From NCBI GenBank assembly GCA_017163975.1, contig JAFFSR010000227.1, positions 5,942,501 through 6,006,500 of the forward strand: DNA of 64,000 nucleotides, written 5' to 3'. This DNA is from Anastatus disparis (lineage: Eukaryota; Arthropoda; Insecta; Hymenoptera; Eupelmidae). The stretch's first letter is position 1. Every line of letters begins with the position of its first letter. A program made the position numbers and the translations under genes. The notes beneath the pieces were generated by a model. It saw only the letters and a list, made by a program, of their open reading frames with translations, was not told the origin of the DNA and searched no databases. Positions 13,901 through 25,720 of this stretch are shown one piece after another.

Positions 13901-16900
13901 ACTATTTTAAAAGAAAAGTAATTAAAAGCTTAGAAAGTAAAAGAATTCTGGCAAAATTATTTCTCCGAAAATTTGTTGTTAATTTGATTAAAAAATACTT
14001 AATTAGAGACTAATTCAAGTAATTCAGTAGATTAAATAATAAAAAAATGTTCATATAATGAAAAATTCTTATACGTGGTACTATTTATATTTCTTTCATA
14101 AAAAGAATAATTTTTTTTCCATCTAATGACACATGAATATTAATTCTTGTTTATGCGTCTGCGTAACGTACCAGAATAGGCGATGGATGCAAGAATACTA
14201 CGTTCATTCGGTGGCGCCCATTTGGATACCATCACATGAACAGCAGGAAAACTGACGCCCTGTAGAAAAAAAGGAAAAAAAAAAATAACGAAATAGAGAA
14301 AGAAAAATATCATTCGAAATTTATGATACATCGTCGCACACATAAAGGGCTTTAATATTCAAGAATTGCGAGTATGACGCTCGTATGTGCATATAGTGAC
14401 AGATATTGAAAGATATTGCTGAGACTTTTCCATCAAAAAAGATTTTATTATACACTTTTATGAAATTGCTACGTTCTCTCTTTCTTTTTTTTATTTTTAG
14501 ATGGCTTTTACTTTTATTAAAATATACGCGGCTGATTACATTCAAAATCACCAAGGACATCGTTGATCGAACTTGTTTTTTTTTTTTTATCTTACAATTA
14601 TGGGATCTTATTCTTAGATATGTTTAAGAAGACACGTGTCAAAACAAAAATTGTCTTAACAAATTTAGTTTTGGCTCTATAGAGATTACTCGGTGTTATA
14701 TAATATTATAATTTTAATTAGAGAACAAGTTGGGAAAATAACAATATTTACACGTGTCTCATGATTTTGCTTGAAAAATTTTTATATCGATTCTACAGCC
14801 TACTCAATATTATGATAAACTAATATAATAATTATCATATAATATTTTATAGACCGAAGAAAATTAGAATAAAATTCTTTTGAACAGACACGTGTCTTCA
14901 ACTATAATTCAGAACATGTTATTGTAATTTTCAATCGAAAAAAATACGATGAATGATAATCTGCATAAATTTGAATGAATCAATCACATATTAAAACATC
15001 TTATTAATACTAATATAAAATAGTTTAATATAATCTGGAATATTGTATTTTAATATAAATGTTCGAAAAAGTCGATTAGGAGTCAAAAAATTTGAATAAC
15101 TTTAAATAACTTTCATATTTATTTATTTTATGAATGAATGAGCTATATATATTACAGTATTTAAAGAAACAGTTAAAAAAACACAAAACCAGAATACATT
15201 ATGAAATTTTTTTTGCCAAAGTATTTATAAAAAATGATTGCATAATAAGTTAAAAAAACATTCTGTAAATATATTTGAATACCACAGAATGTTTGTTTTC
15301 GTGACTAATGTCCTGTGAACCCGGCGCGCCTTCAGTACCGTCCGTTATTCTGTTGAATTTATGCTGATAATAGTTCTGATATATATTTTTAGACTACAAT
15401 ATTTCTATTTAAAAAGCGAAGTTCTTGAATTTTTACTTTTCTTATTATTTAAAAATAATATGCAGTTCTTAATAAAACTATTTCAATTGATTGGTATTTT
15501 ACAAAAATTTTTAAAGTTTACTCATGTTGTGAATATAAACGATTCATAATAATTTTAAAGTAAAAATGCTGTAAAAATTTTTATATTTATTATTACAATA
15601 CTTAATAATTAAAATTGTTATACAAATTCTTATTTCACTTTTTTTAAAAATGTTTTTTCCAGTTGCTAAATATAGTTATAACACTAATATACCTATCAAC
15701 GTTCGAAAAAAAATAGTTACGTAATATTGTAGTCCAATGAAATGAAATATGGACTTTTGAATAGTTTCCAAATTTCTTTCAATACCTTTCAATAATCTAA
15801 TAAAGTTCTATTTCAAAGGTTGTTACATGAAAGGAAGGATAAGCTTTGGCTTAAACTTTTTCATCATTTGAAAACCCATGATTTTTACAAATATATAATA
15901 TTAAAAATATTCTAAAGATATATTATTAAAAAAATCAAATTGATTAGGTAAATTAAAAATTGAATAATTATTGTTTTGTAAACTTTTCTAAAAACTATAA
16001 ATTTGTCTTTACCATATTCTTGTATTTCATATAACTGTTTCTTTTACAATTAATAATCAAATTACGAGAAAGAAAAGAACAAATTAACATTTTTCATAAT
16101 TAAAAAATAAAACTCACCCCACCGATTCCTTGAATGACCCTCATACAAATTAACACAGAATAATGTATTTCAGCGGCCGTAGGCATAAGTAAAGTTGCAA
16201 CAACGTTTAGTAATACAGATACATTAAGTACCCATTTGGCAGATAAATATTCGGCCATCATGCCACCCGGCATCAGCGACACAATGTAACCCCAAAAATA
16301 CGATGATAATATTAATCCTTGGAGCTTTTCATCCCAGACAAATGGACCGTCAACCATGTCGGCTGTGTCACTCTAAATATAAAAAAAAAAGAATGGAATA
16401 ATTAAGTTGAATTTAAATAAATACACATTCTTTTAAATGCTATTTTCAGTTCACTGAGAAATTAATTTATTGGATTGCGCGAACATATACGTTGGGGAGC
16501 TTGCGCGAGTTTTTTTAGACTACTTGTTGCAACTTGCACTGTTTTAAGATGCATGGCTATTGGAGTTTGAATGCATTAAAGGCTTTTAAAAGTTAAGTTC
16601 ATTTATAATCTCGGTATAATTTAATTTATTTGAATTATTCATCTTTGTTATGCGGAGCATATTTTGCTGAAATTTTAATTAAAATTTTTGCTTTTCGTAT
16701 TGTCTTTTTAATTTTTCTTTCTTCTTTGAAGAAAATAAGTTGAAATGTCAGTGTTAAATGTTTGCGCGAAGTAAATAATTAAATTAGTTTAACATGCAAT
16801 TAATTTTATGTAAATTAAAGGTTTGCTTTCGAATAATTGAATCATGCTTGATATGATGTTAAACGGAACTATTAAAAAAACGTTTTTTACACTAAGAATT

Positions 16901-19900
16901 AATTATTTTTTTGTCAAGATGTCTTCTGATTATTATCAAAATTGCTTTAAATTTTAAATAAAAACGTAATAGATATATAGTTACTGGTAGGAAGATTAAA
17001 GCTCTTTTTTTTTGTTTCCTTTTAATTAAAATAGCGAGAAAAACAAGTTTATAGAGATCGAAGATAAGATTGATATAAAATTATGAAAGATGTACGCACT
17101 AGATGAACGGGCGCATTTTTTTTTTTTTAGTTTTTTTAATTAAACTTTTTTTTTCGTTACATCCATAATTCTTGGCGCTCTAGATTGTAACATCGATTTT
17201 GTTCCGTGCTTTATTTATGATACCGAAAATATGAATATCGAGAAGAAACATATGCGTATTGCTTTTTTTTTTAAATTGATTTTATCGCACGTTATTTATG
17301 ATGAATCATATTATTTTATAAATTTATCGAAATTTGCGGACAAATTGTGAATTATTGGCGAATATTAAAGTAATTACTGAAATTAAGAGAGAAACGAGAT
17401 TTCCAATAAGCGCAAGCTTTGTGGATATATTTTTTAAATTATCGAAAATTCAAATTGCTTTCATTCATTCAAATGATAAATGTAGCATGAATTCGATAAA
17501 AAATATAGAATATGTTTTTTTGCAATATTTTCAGAAGTGTGTGAGCACCCGATATTTTTATTTCGTAAAAGCTTTAAAAATACCTTGTGCGACTGTGTTT
17601 TTAAAACGGCTGAAATAAAAATAAGGAAAAATATATGGTTTTAAGAGCAAAAGTACTTGAGTTACTATTATTATATCACCGTAAAATTGGAGCGAAATTT
17701 ATATTACACTTTAAGTGTTTTATTCCGTTTAAAATATTTTATTCCGCGTACACAAATAAAAAAGTAATAACGATTTACTGATTTATCAATTTATGTTAAT
17801 GGCAAAATAATTACGAGAGTATTAAAATAATTTGTAATTTAAGATGAAAAAAAAGAAATATAAAATAAGAATTAGTTTGACTTTCGGTGTCCTCTACAGA
17901 GGACGTTAAGTTTTTTTAACAATAGACCAGATCGTATATAGGTACTTTCGCTTTAAGAGCATAAGTTGGCTGATTTTAGACATCGAACGAAATTTTTCGA
18001 ATAAACGAACGGCGCTTCTCAGTTTTACAAAGCTAATCATGACTTGAATAAACTGACAACAATAAAAAAAGTCATGAGCTTTTTTTACAAATGATTTATA
18101 TTGTGATGAGATTTCATTAGTATTTTATTATGATCTAATGTTAATTTAAATAAAAAAAACAGAACACAGAACACTGATGGACATAATATTTTTTTTTTTT
18201 CAATTTTATTTAACGTCGCTATATTTATGCTCTCATTGGGATGCTAATTAGCGACGGAGGTTTCTCAGTGCGTTTGTAAACAAAGCACATGTAACGTACA
18301 GCGGTGCTTGTATTAATTGGTCGAGAGCGGGATTCGAACTCGGAACCTCGAGATTACTAATCCATCGCTCTACCAAGTGAGCCACTGACGACCTCTGATT
18401 AAAATTATTTAAAATGTTGTTATTAAATGAGATTAAATGTATTATAATGTTAAATAAAAAAAATGATTTTAATTTTGTTGTAATTATCATTTTAAAAAAT
18501 ATTGATTGTAATATTTAGACCTATTTTTTTCACAATACATTTTTTCTTTTTTTATGTTTTATGTAATGATATATGTGTATATATAATAATAGATATTCAT
18601 TTTTTTAACACGACATATCTAACAAAGTTTACGTCAAAATATTATATTTAATATATACTTTTAACTTGAAGAATATAATTTACTATAAATTAAAAAAACA
18701 AAAAAATTAAAATCAAAAGAAAGAAAAAAATAAACATACCTTGACAGTCATATTGTGTTTTAGTGCATCTTGTCTAAGGGCAGTATGGTTAACCATGGAT
18801 AAAATGGTTATGCTTAAGTTAACTTTAAATCCATATATTATGGCCAAGCCAATGGATCCCATGATCGCCATTAAATACCGACATGGTATCGTCCTTAAAC
18901 CTACTGGGAATTCAGAAAATGAGAAATAAATATTATGTTGTTCAGTGTTAATTTTTTTTATTATGAAACTATTTTAGGAGTTTTGATGAGATAAAAATAT
19001 CCTAATGCACGTGCACATAGTAAATCAAATGAATTATAAATAAATTTTGTTAAAAATAAAAATTATCACTGAACGTAGATCAAAAGATTATTTATGTATA
19101 TTTCCATAATAATGTTATGCATTAGATTTTTTTTTATCTCTACAAAATAGCACGAGATCTTTTGGGGAAAGCTTTTGTACAATTTTGATGAAAAATAGGT
19201 AAAACGTGGCTATTGTTAGAAGTACATAACTTGTTTTATCTAATCTTAAAATGAGAGCCCCCTTTGACTAGAGAATATTTCTCATTTCATGCAGAAAATT
19301 AGGAATCGTAAAATGATATAACAAGTTCCCTCGAGCGCATTATACTTCTGGGATTGTAATGCAAATTTATTAATTTTCATTTATTTATATTTCTTTCTCT
19401 GAAGAATTTCATAATAGCGGATGGAATGGTATTTATGAAAAAATAAAAGTCAATTTTTATTTTTATTTTGAAATTCCTTTTTGCTTTTTGTGAAATAAGA
19501 ATACAGTTTCTTCAATATATTGGGAAGTGATTATAATATTGATTTAATATGAGAAATCGAAATGCTAAATACACAAGTGTACATAATTTTGCACTATGTA
19601 TTTTATGTTTTGCCTAATTTAAAATATTGCGTGCTGTTTTTAAATTAGGCATTGTACAAGTATTCATTGACCTTTAAATACTAATTGCCTAACAATTACA
19701 TAATTATCTTAGAAATCAATACATTTAAAACTAGTAGTAAAAAAAATTGTTTAAAATTTCAATACACCACGTCTTTTCTTTGTAAAATAACACAGGATGG
19801 AAATTTTATTAAAAAATCATAATTGAATTACAAAATAATAAATTTAATGAAAAAAATAAATATGAAATATTTTCGCATGTTTTTTCACTTTAATGTCTAT

Positions 19901-22900
19901 TAACTAAAGTGCTCTGCCGAGAGTAAATGAATTTAAGATTCTAGAATATGAAGGAGTAAGTCTATAAATTCTGCGGGATTTAAATTTCATTACTAAAATT
20001 CTTGGTTATAATTAAATTTATTTCCCGTTTATTATTTAATTACGGTGTGCCAATTTTTAGTGAAGTAATTATCAAAGTCAATAGTGCAGATAATAAGCAA
20101 TTAATTAAATTCCTTTATTATAACGGAAAATTAATATCGCGTAATTAAATTGTAAAAAGTTAATTAAATAATTGAAATGTTAATAACAAAACGTTATTAA
20201 CTTATTAATTTTATTGAATTCATGAATGATAAAAATTAATTTTTCAATGGAAAACATCAAATATAGAGAAGAAGCTGTGAAAAACAATTCGAAATGAGAA
20301 AATACTCCCTCGTCAATTCCGTCAAACATCATTTCTCCTGATGCAATCCGATCCACAAAGTGAACAATATCGCACACGATCTTTCTTTTTCTTTCCTCGC
20401 TTCCACCAAAAGATAAAGTTTCCTTGAAACCCTCAAAAGCCCCATATACGTACACGTGCACACGTACATGCACTCCCACATACATCCAAAAGTAAGCATA
20501 TCGATATTTATCCTCTTTTTCTTTTTCCTCTATCTTTCTCTTTTCGGCGGGTACAACAGGTTTTTTTAACAGAATATATATGTGGGCGATGTGCCAATTG
20601 ACATGTACACGATGGTTACTTTAATAAAATTCAAAACTAATATATTTGACACCTTTTCGGGTCTTTGACTCTCTTTCTCTTTTTTTTTTCTTTAGTATAT
20701 TATGAAATGCTTCCTTCTGACTCTGTCTCCGTGTGCTTCGAAAATTAATATTATAAAAATGCTTCATAAATATAACCGAACGAGCATTTCTTTTCTTTTT
20801 TATTCCCGGTCACATTAGTACTCTGTATATAGGTATAGGAGTTACAGCGAACGAAAATAAAACGCGCGGGAGTTTATGCGTATAGACTATACAATATTTG
20901 AAATAGCTTGGGATGGAAGGAACACGTGCTTTTTACGCCTTGGAATTATGTATGTATATGTGAGAAATAAGTATGGAAAAGTTGGGATATCATATTGGTC
21001 GGAAGGAAATTATTTCGAGAACGAGATCAGACATTGGTCTTTGATTTTTAACTTTATGCGTACAATGCTGTGCTTTTTTATGCACATCAGCGCTTTTTTC
21101 AAGATTTTTTGTACTAACATTGAATATGGATCTTTTTGAAATGAAACGGGATATTTTGGAAGATAAATCTAATAAAAGAATTTTTTCTTTCTTTCAATCT
21201 TTGAAAATTTTCAGAAGCGAAGTTGTCCTAGTTCGAAATTTTTAGTTGATATTACATTGAGACGTATTTTCGAAAGACGATATTTTTGAAAAACTTTATT
21301 TTTTTTTTATATTATTCGTATTGTCAGATTAAATTGAAAATCAAAAGTTTTTTCGTTGTATCTATTTTGAAACAAAAAAAAAAACTAATGAATTGCATCA
21401 GCATTGCTCGTTTCTGCGTCAAAAAGAAAAATAAAGTGCACCGAAAACCTACATTTTTACTTCAAAAATAAAAAAAAAAAGTATAATAATTGAATTTCAA
21501 ATAAGATAAGCTTAAAAAGCTACACAACTTTTTTATTTTTTTTAATATTCTCAACTTTTCTGTTCCGGTCAACCTAGCCTACAATGTATACGCGACAAAG
21601 ATGCTACTAGAGAGATGTTTTACGAATTTACGTCAGAGAAAGAGAGCAAAAGCAAAGTAAACCACATAAAGGCAGTGAGCTTAGCGTAGAGTCTTTATGT
21701 ATGCAAGTGCCCTATGAATTTACGTGTCAGTGGTTCGTCTATATATTCTCTCTTTTTTTTTTTTTATAAAAAGAGGTGTTTACAACGTGTGATACTTATA
21801 AGTCATTGGAGTATACTTTTTAATGTGTGTGAAATTGTTTGTTTGTGCTAAGGCATAACAATCGACAACTTTTTTTCTGATACAGATGTACTTGGTCGAT
21901 GAAAATTTAATTATGCACGAGGCTTGAATTTATAAGTGTATTAGTTACTTTTTTTTCTTTAAGTAGAGCTTTACTTTGTGTTTTTTTGAAATTTGTTGAA
22001 ATTTTTAAAAATTTGTTGTATATATGAAAAATTTGAATAAATTTTTACGATTGATCATATATCGCCTACTGGTTATATACTGGAGAAAAAGGAAGCATAA
22101 AAGATGAAAATTTATTTTAAGATCCCACACTGTGCACTTTAAAGTTGCAACGATTTTCAGGTCATTGCATCGAATAATTTAATGTCTGATGCAAGACATG
22201 ACTTTAAACAGAACTGACGAAACTATTGCTGATTATTTAAAATTCTATTTACTTTTTTTTTTCTTTTGCTTTAGAAAATTTTCTCATTTTTTCTTTTATT
22301 ACTTTGCTCATTCGACAAATAATGAAAAAAAAAAAGATTAAACTTTTTCTTCTTTTCTTACTATTCAAGAGAAACTTTTTACATTTTAACCCATTTATAA
22401 CTAGTAGTTAAAGACACGCGGAATTATATAGTTTCATAGCACGAAGTTTGTTTCCCTAGTTTTGTATGTTTTATCTGGTCCGTACAATAAAAAAAAAAAG
22501 AAAAGAAAAAGAAAAGAACCTTCACTCACTCTATCTCTCTTTCTTGACTTCAAAAACAATCTTTAGAATACAATAAAACTTCTCCACCTAAAGTGGAAAC
22601 AAAAACACGCAATGTTTTAGATACATCTATAACCACCACCCCCTTATCCCCTTAAGCAGCATATGAAAAACTTATATTTTTTCTTTCTTCTTTTTTTCTT
22701 TCAACGAAGGACATACGTTAGAAGTGGGTTAATTAAAAATTGAAATTAAAGTTTGCGAACGATGAGTCATAAATAAAAAGTGTAACAATTCAGCTTTGCG
22801 CTGATTTTTACATATTTTATGGATTTACTTAAATGTAATTATGTGTACATGTTTAGCTTATCGTTCAACAAAACGCTTTTATTTATACGCTGTTTGACGG

Positions 22901-25372
22901 CTTTGTAAATAAATTATTCGGTGCATTGTTTTTATTGCGATAAATTATGTAATTGAAACTCTCGTTAGTTTATTCAAATTTTTTTTTTCTTATCTCGAGC
23001 AAAAATGTATGTAAACATGAAGCTGATTTGCATCGTGCACATAAAACAAAGAAACTCGTGTATCATTTAATGAAATCTATTTAAGAAGAAAAGTATCTTA
23101 ATCTGATTGAAATTTATCTCTGAATGAAAAAAAAGGAGAAAAAGTTTTTTATCTGCTAATTATGTTGTTTACACCCCCAATACGTTATTCCCAAAGTTAA
23201 GTAACAATAATAAAAAGAGAAGAAAAAAAGAATCTCTCAATTACCCTTTATTCGGAGAATAAAAAGCTATAAATCAACGACCTCTCCGTTAAAGTTTCGT
23301 TACCTTTTCAAGCTCATTCACGGGCCGAGAGAATATTCGATCTTTCCTTTGCTCCTTTATTAATTCTCTCTTTCGCGCCTCTATTATAATATTTGAGTAA
23401 CGTGCACGCCCCGTTATGTACCTTTATACACACACATAACCCTATAATTACCATTATAACTACCCTCAAGTTTAAGCTTCGCCTATGAAACTTCGAGCAT
23501 AGTTAGTTTTCCATATATACACATAAACGCGCGTGCACACATATACATTAAAGTCGCTCTATAAACATAAATCTTCTAATCAAGACGACATATTACGCTT
23601 TAATTTCATACCCGAATATGTACAACCACCAGCGGCGACTATAATTTTAAATTTTAACCAACTCCTTTTGTCATAGATTAAAATCTTACGATTTCGCGTT
23701 TAACATTTGTTATGTATTCTTTAGAAAAAGTTTTCTCTTTGCGAACGAGTTTAAATCAACTTTAATTTATATCTTGTTCAACTTCTTTTTTCTCTCGAGT
23801 ATACTGCTTCTTTTATTTTTTCGTTCTCTCTCTCTTTTTTCCCGTGAAAAATTTTACTGTTGATTTAACAAAGACAAATGGAAAGAATTTTTCTCCCTTT
23901 ATATTTTTCTTTTAAGGCGATTTTTATTATAACGCGAAAAAATACATCTCTGCGGGTATTTTCTGTGTATGCATTATGCACACGTGAATGTAAAGTTTGT
24001 ATAATGCACCTCGTGGCTGCATATAGAACTTTTGCTCTGAATTATGAATCTTTAATAAATCTCCTTCGATTTCATCACCCGGAGCTTATAATACCCGCGC
24101 GAGCCTGCTTTTATCGTCTATCCATATAAGCGTTTTTCCCTGTATGTATATATTCACTTTACTTTTCTCGTTATAACGTAGAAAAGAGAGAGAGAACAAA
24201 ATTTTTCACCATAAGCGCCGTTCTACACGAGAGGAAAATAAAGGAGAGAAACTATAAAGTAAATTCATTATTCTATGACATCTTCTCCGAAAAAAAAGGG
24301 GATGGGCCAAAATGTATATATAGACATATAGATACAAAAGGGATTGGATATAAAAAGAATCGATAAAAGCAAAAAAAAAAAGAAGAGCCCCGGCGTGTGT
24401 AACACCATATATACAGGGATGCTGCCGTTAGGGTAAATATATAAGTTATAGTATTTGATCTTATACAATCTGTGTTTAAGAAAGAAAAAATAATAAGAAG
24501 AAAAAGAAAAGAAAAAATAGCGTTATAGTTGTAAAAGGCGACAGACCGACGCTAAGAGTTAAATTTCGACGATTGATCCGGGTTAACAACGTCGAGATGA
24601 AGGTTACACGAAGGTTATATAAAAGAAAACTCCAAATGACCTCTAAAATGTGACCTTTTTTTTTATATATTTTACGCAAGCTCGCTCGGAAAGAAACATC
24701 AGTATAATATGGGGTTGTTAAGATGATCTACTTTTTTTCTTTTTATATTTTTATTTCGTTTCTTCGTTTCTTTTTTTTCTTTCTCTCCTTTCGTTTGAAT
24801 ATATTTAAAGATTTGAAATTGGAGATTATGTCGAAAGAAATAAAAAGTTTTCAAAAGAAAATACGCGCTAAATAAAAATGATTTGCGTGCGGTAGATCAT
24901 GTTCTGTTTTTGATTTCACGTGTGTATAAGTGAAAGTTAAAAAAAAAAAAAAATAATGTTCAAGAGTAAGGAGAGAGAAAGAAAGAAGAAGTGCCGGGTC
25001 TGACGAAATCCAACACGTGACTGGCGCGAATTCGCTTACAATATAACATTACGAGGGGGGGAAAAAGGTAAGAGAGTAAATGAGAGAGAGAGAGAAAGAA
25101 AGAATAAAAAAGGTACCCATTATAAAATCCAGCGCGCACGCGAGATGCAATCTGACGTATATACTCACAACCCCCTTGACGCTCGTGTATTTTAAAAACT
25201 CACGTAAATCCCATTCTTATCCCACCATAAAAATCTATACATCATAATTGTTTTTAATTTCTCTTAACTTTTTAAATGAACGAAAAAAAAAAAAATATTA
25301 AACGAACGAGTACAACATAAATGATTAAAATATGAAAAAAAATTTACCTCGAGTATCGTCGACACCTGCCAT
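10985..25372 (-). CDS. SLC17 / sialin-like major facilitator transporter, complete
   Basis: Membrane anion transporter of the SLC17 clade (sialin, vesicular glutamate and insect inorganic-phosphate-cotransporter relatives). Substrate and membrane cannot be told from sequence. Nine coding exons join in phase: 25372-25348, 18900-18740, 16372-16118, 14259-14172, 13073-12847, 12162-12010, 11926-11794, 11656-11406, 11161-10985; 1470 bases, 489 aa. TM1 is near 17-45, followed by a lumenal loop with two N-glycosylation sequons (N46, N58). SSYFWGY and PGG motifs are in the TM2-3 region, then the TM4 stretch GVSFPAVH and KWAPPNERS. The total fits a 12-TM fold with a short polar cytosolic tail. Two departures from usual family residues: Lys34 where TM1 normally has Arg (xRVNLS), and Gly147 where the GxGEG motif of TM4 has Glu. 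The first coding exon encodes only eight full codons (start MAGVDDTR). A minus-strand AG at 25393-25394 suggests a further noncoding exon upstream. Confidence 0.93.
12163..12846 (-). other. SLC17 gene intron 5
   Basis: AT-rich intron between exons 5 and 6 of the transporter. I see no gene and no repeat in it. The donor is GTGAGT, and the acceptor follows a TTTACAG tract on the minus strand. Confidence 0.7.
13074..14171 (-). other. SLC17 gene intron 4
   Basis: AT-rich intron. One ACACGTGT palindrome (13788-13797, ACACGTGTGT) resembles the three in the next intron. Nothing else is recognised. Confidence 0.7.
14260..16117 (-). other. SLC17 gene intron 3
   Basis: AT-rich intron holding the degenerate ACACGTGTC repeat at 14628-14899, listed separately. 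A small GC-richer patch near 15315-15345 (contains GGCGCGCC) has no recognised role. No ORF is of coding quality. Confidence 0.7.
14628..14899. repeat. Degenerate tandem units each headed by ACACGTGTC
   Basis: Three CACGTG-core palindromes occur at 14631-14640 (GACACGTGTC), 14750-14758 and 14887-14896 (GACACGTGTC), spaced about 118 and 138 bases apart. After the first and second copies a shared block follows at nearly the same offset (CTATAG...TACTCGGTGTTATATAA versus CTACAG...TACTCAATATTATGATAA), so the first two look like diverged direct repeats. The third unit is less alike. The outer two copies also form a 13-base inverted pair (GAAGACACGTGTC and GACACGTGTCTTC). CACGTG is the class B E-box bound by bHLH factors; binding here is untested. 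Confidence 0.5.
16373..18739 (-). other. SLC17 gene intron 2 (contains a SINE)
   Basis: AT-rich intron with one tRNA-derived SINE at about 18190-18395 in the same orientation as the gene. The rest has no recognisable gene. The open frame at 17334-17618 has biased composition and no domain and is not called. Confidence 0.7.
18190..18395 (-). mobile_element. tRNA-derived SINE, copy 1
   Basis: Read on the minus strand from 18395: a tRNA-like head of about 75 bases with an A-box-like TGGCTCACTTGG and a B-box-like AGTTCGAATCC, then a body of about 115 bases, then GCGACGTTAAATAAAA and a poly(A)-rich tail. The head is not a functional tRNA gene because its anticodon stem is mispaired (GATGGATTAGTAATCTCG); by position the anticodon would be AGT. 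It matches the copy at 42891-43088 along nearly its full length, which shows that this is a family. I could not identify clear target-site duplications. It lies in an intron of the SLC17 gene. Confidence 0.85.
18901..25347 (-). other. SLC17 gene intron 1 (6.4 kb)
   Basis: Long first intron between the eight-codon first coding exon and exon 2. It alternates AT-rich DNA with CT/GA-rich, CpG-containing stretches (for example 20300-20480, 23270-23480 and 24960-25140) that may be regulatory. A perfect 14-base inverted repeat is at 19611-19651, listed separately. The open frames here are low complexity and match nothing I recognise. Confidence 0.6.
19611..19651. repeat. Perfect 14-base inverted repeat, 13-base loop
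   Basis: TGCCTAATTTAAAA (19611-19624) is followed 13 bases later by its exact reverse complement TTTTAAATTAGGCA (19638-19651). Weak extra pairing continues outward for a few bases. It could be a short hairpin in the intron transcript or a chance event in AT-rich DNA. Confidence 0.6.
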
Positions 25373-25720
25373 GGTGTATTCCTCCGCTGTCCACCTGAAT
25401 TTTCAAACTAACTACAGTTGACTTCTCACTTATGTATAATTTAATATTTCTATGTATTAGCACGCCTTTTCAAGGCAACGCGCTCTTGTTTATCTATCTA
25501 TATATACTTATGTTACGAGAGAAAAAAAAAACCTAACGAACGAAAGTTCTTAAGGTGTACGTATAGCGTATCGCGTATGGTCCTATCAGTTGAGCGTACG
25601 GTAGACGACTAAAGCTTGCCGGATGATCCAAGCTGAGCTGAGCATCCAAGAGTTTGTAGTAGTTGTAGCAGTAGTATAGCAGTAGTGGTAGTAGAAATTG
25701 TAGTGGCTGTGACTCATTTA
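25373..25720 (-). promoter_or_regulatory. Probable 5' region of the SLC17 gene
   Basis: Upstream of the start codon at 25372 the minus strand has a short leader and, at 25393-25394, an AG that could be an acceptor for a noncoding exon. Further up, 25550-25640 is CpG-containing and more complex than its surroundings, followed by an irregular GTA/GCA-type triplet run at 25653-25705. This is the most promoter-like stretch before the intergenic region. No TATA box or start site is assigned. Confidence 0.35.

Noticed and set aside
18248..18490. Open frame containing [22 protein letters not shown]
   Set aside because: This is a well-known kind of false translation of tRNA sequence; here it is the tRNA-like head of the SINE.
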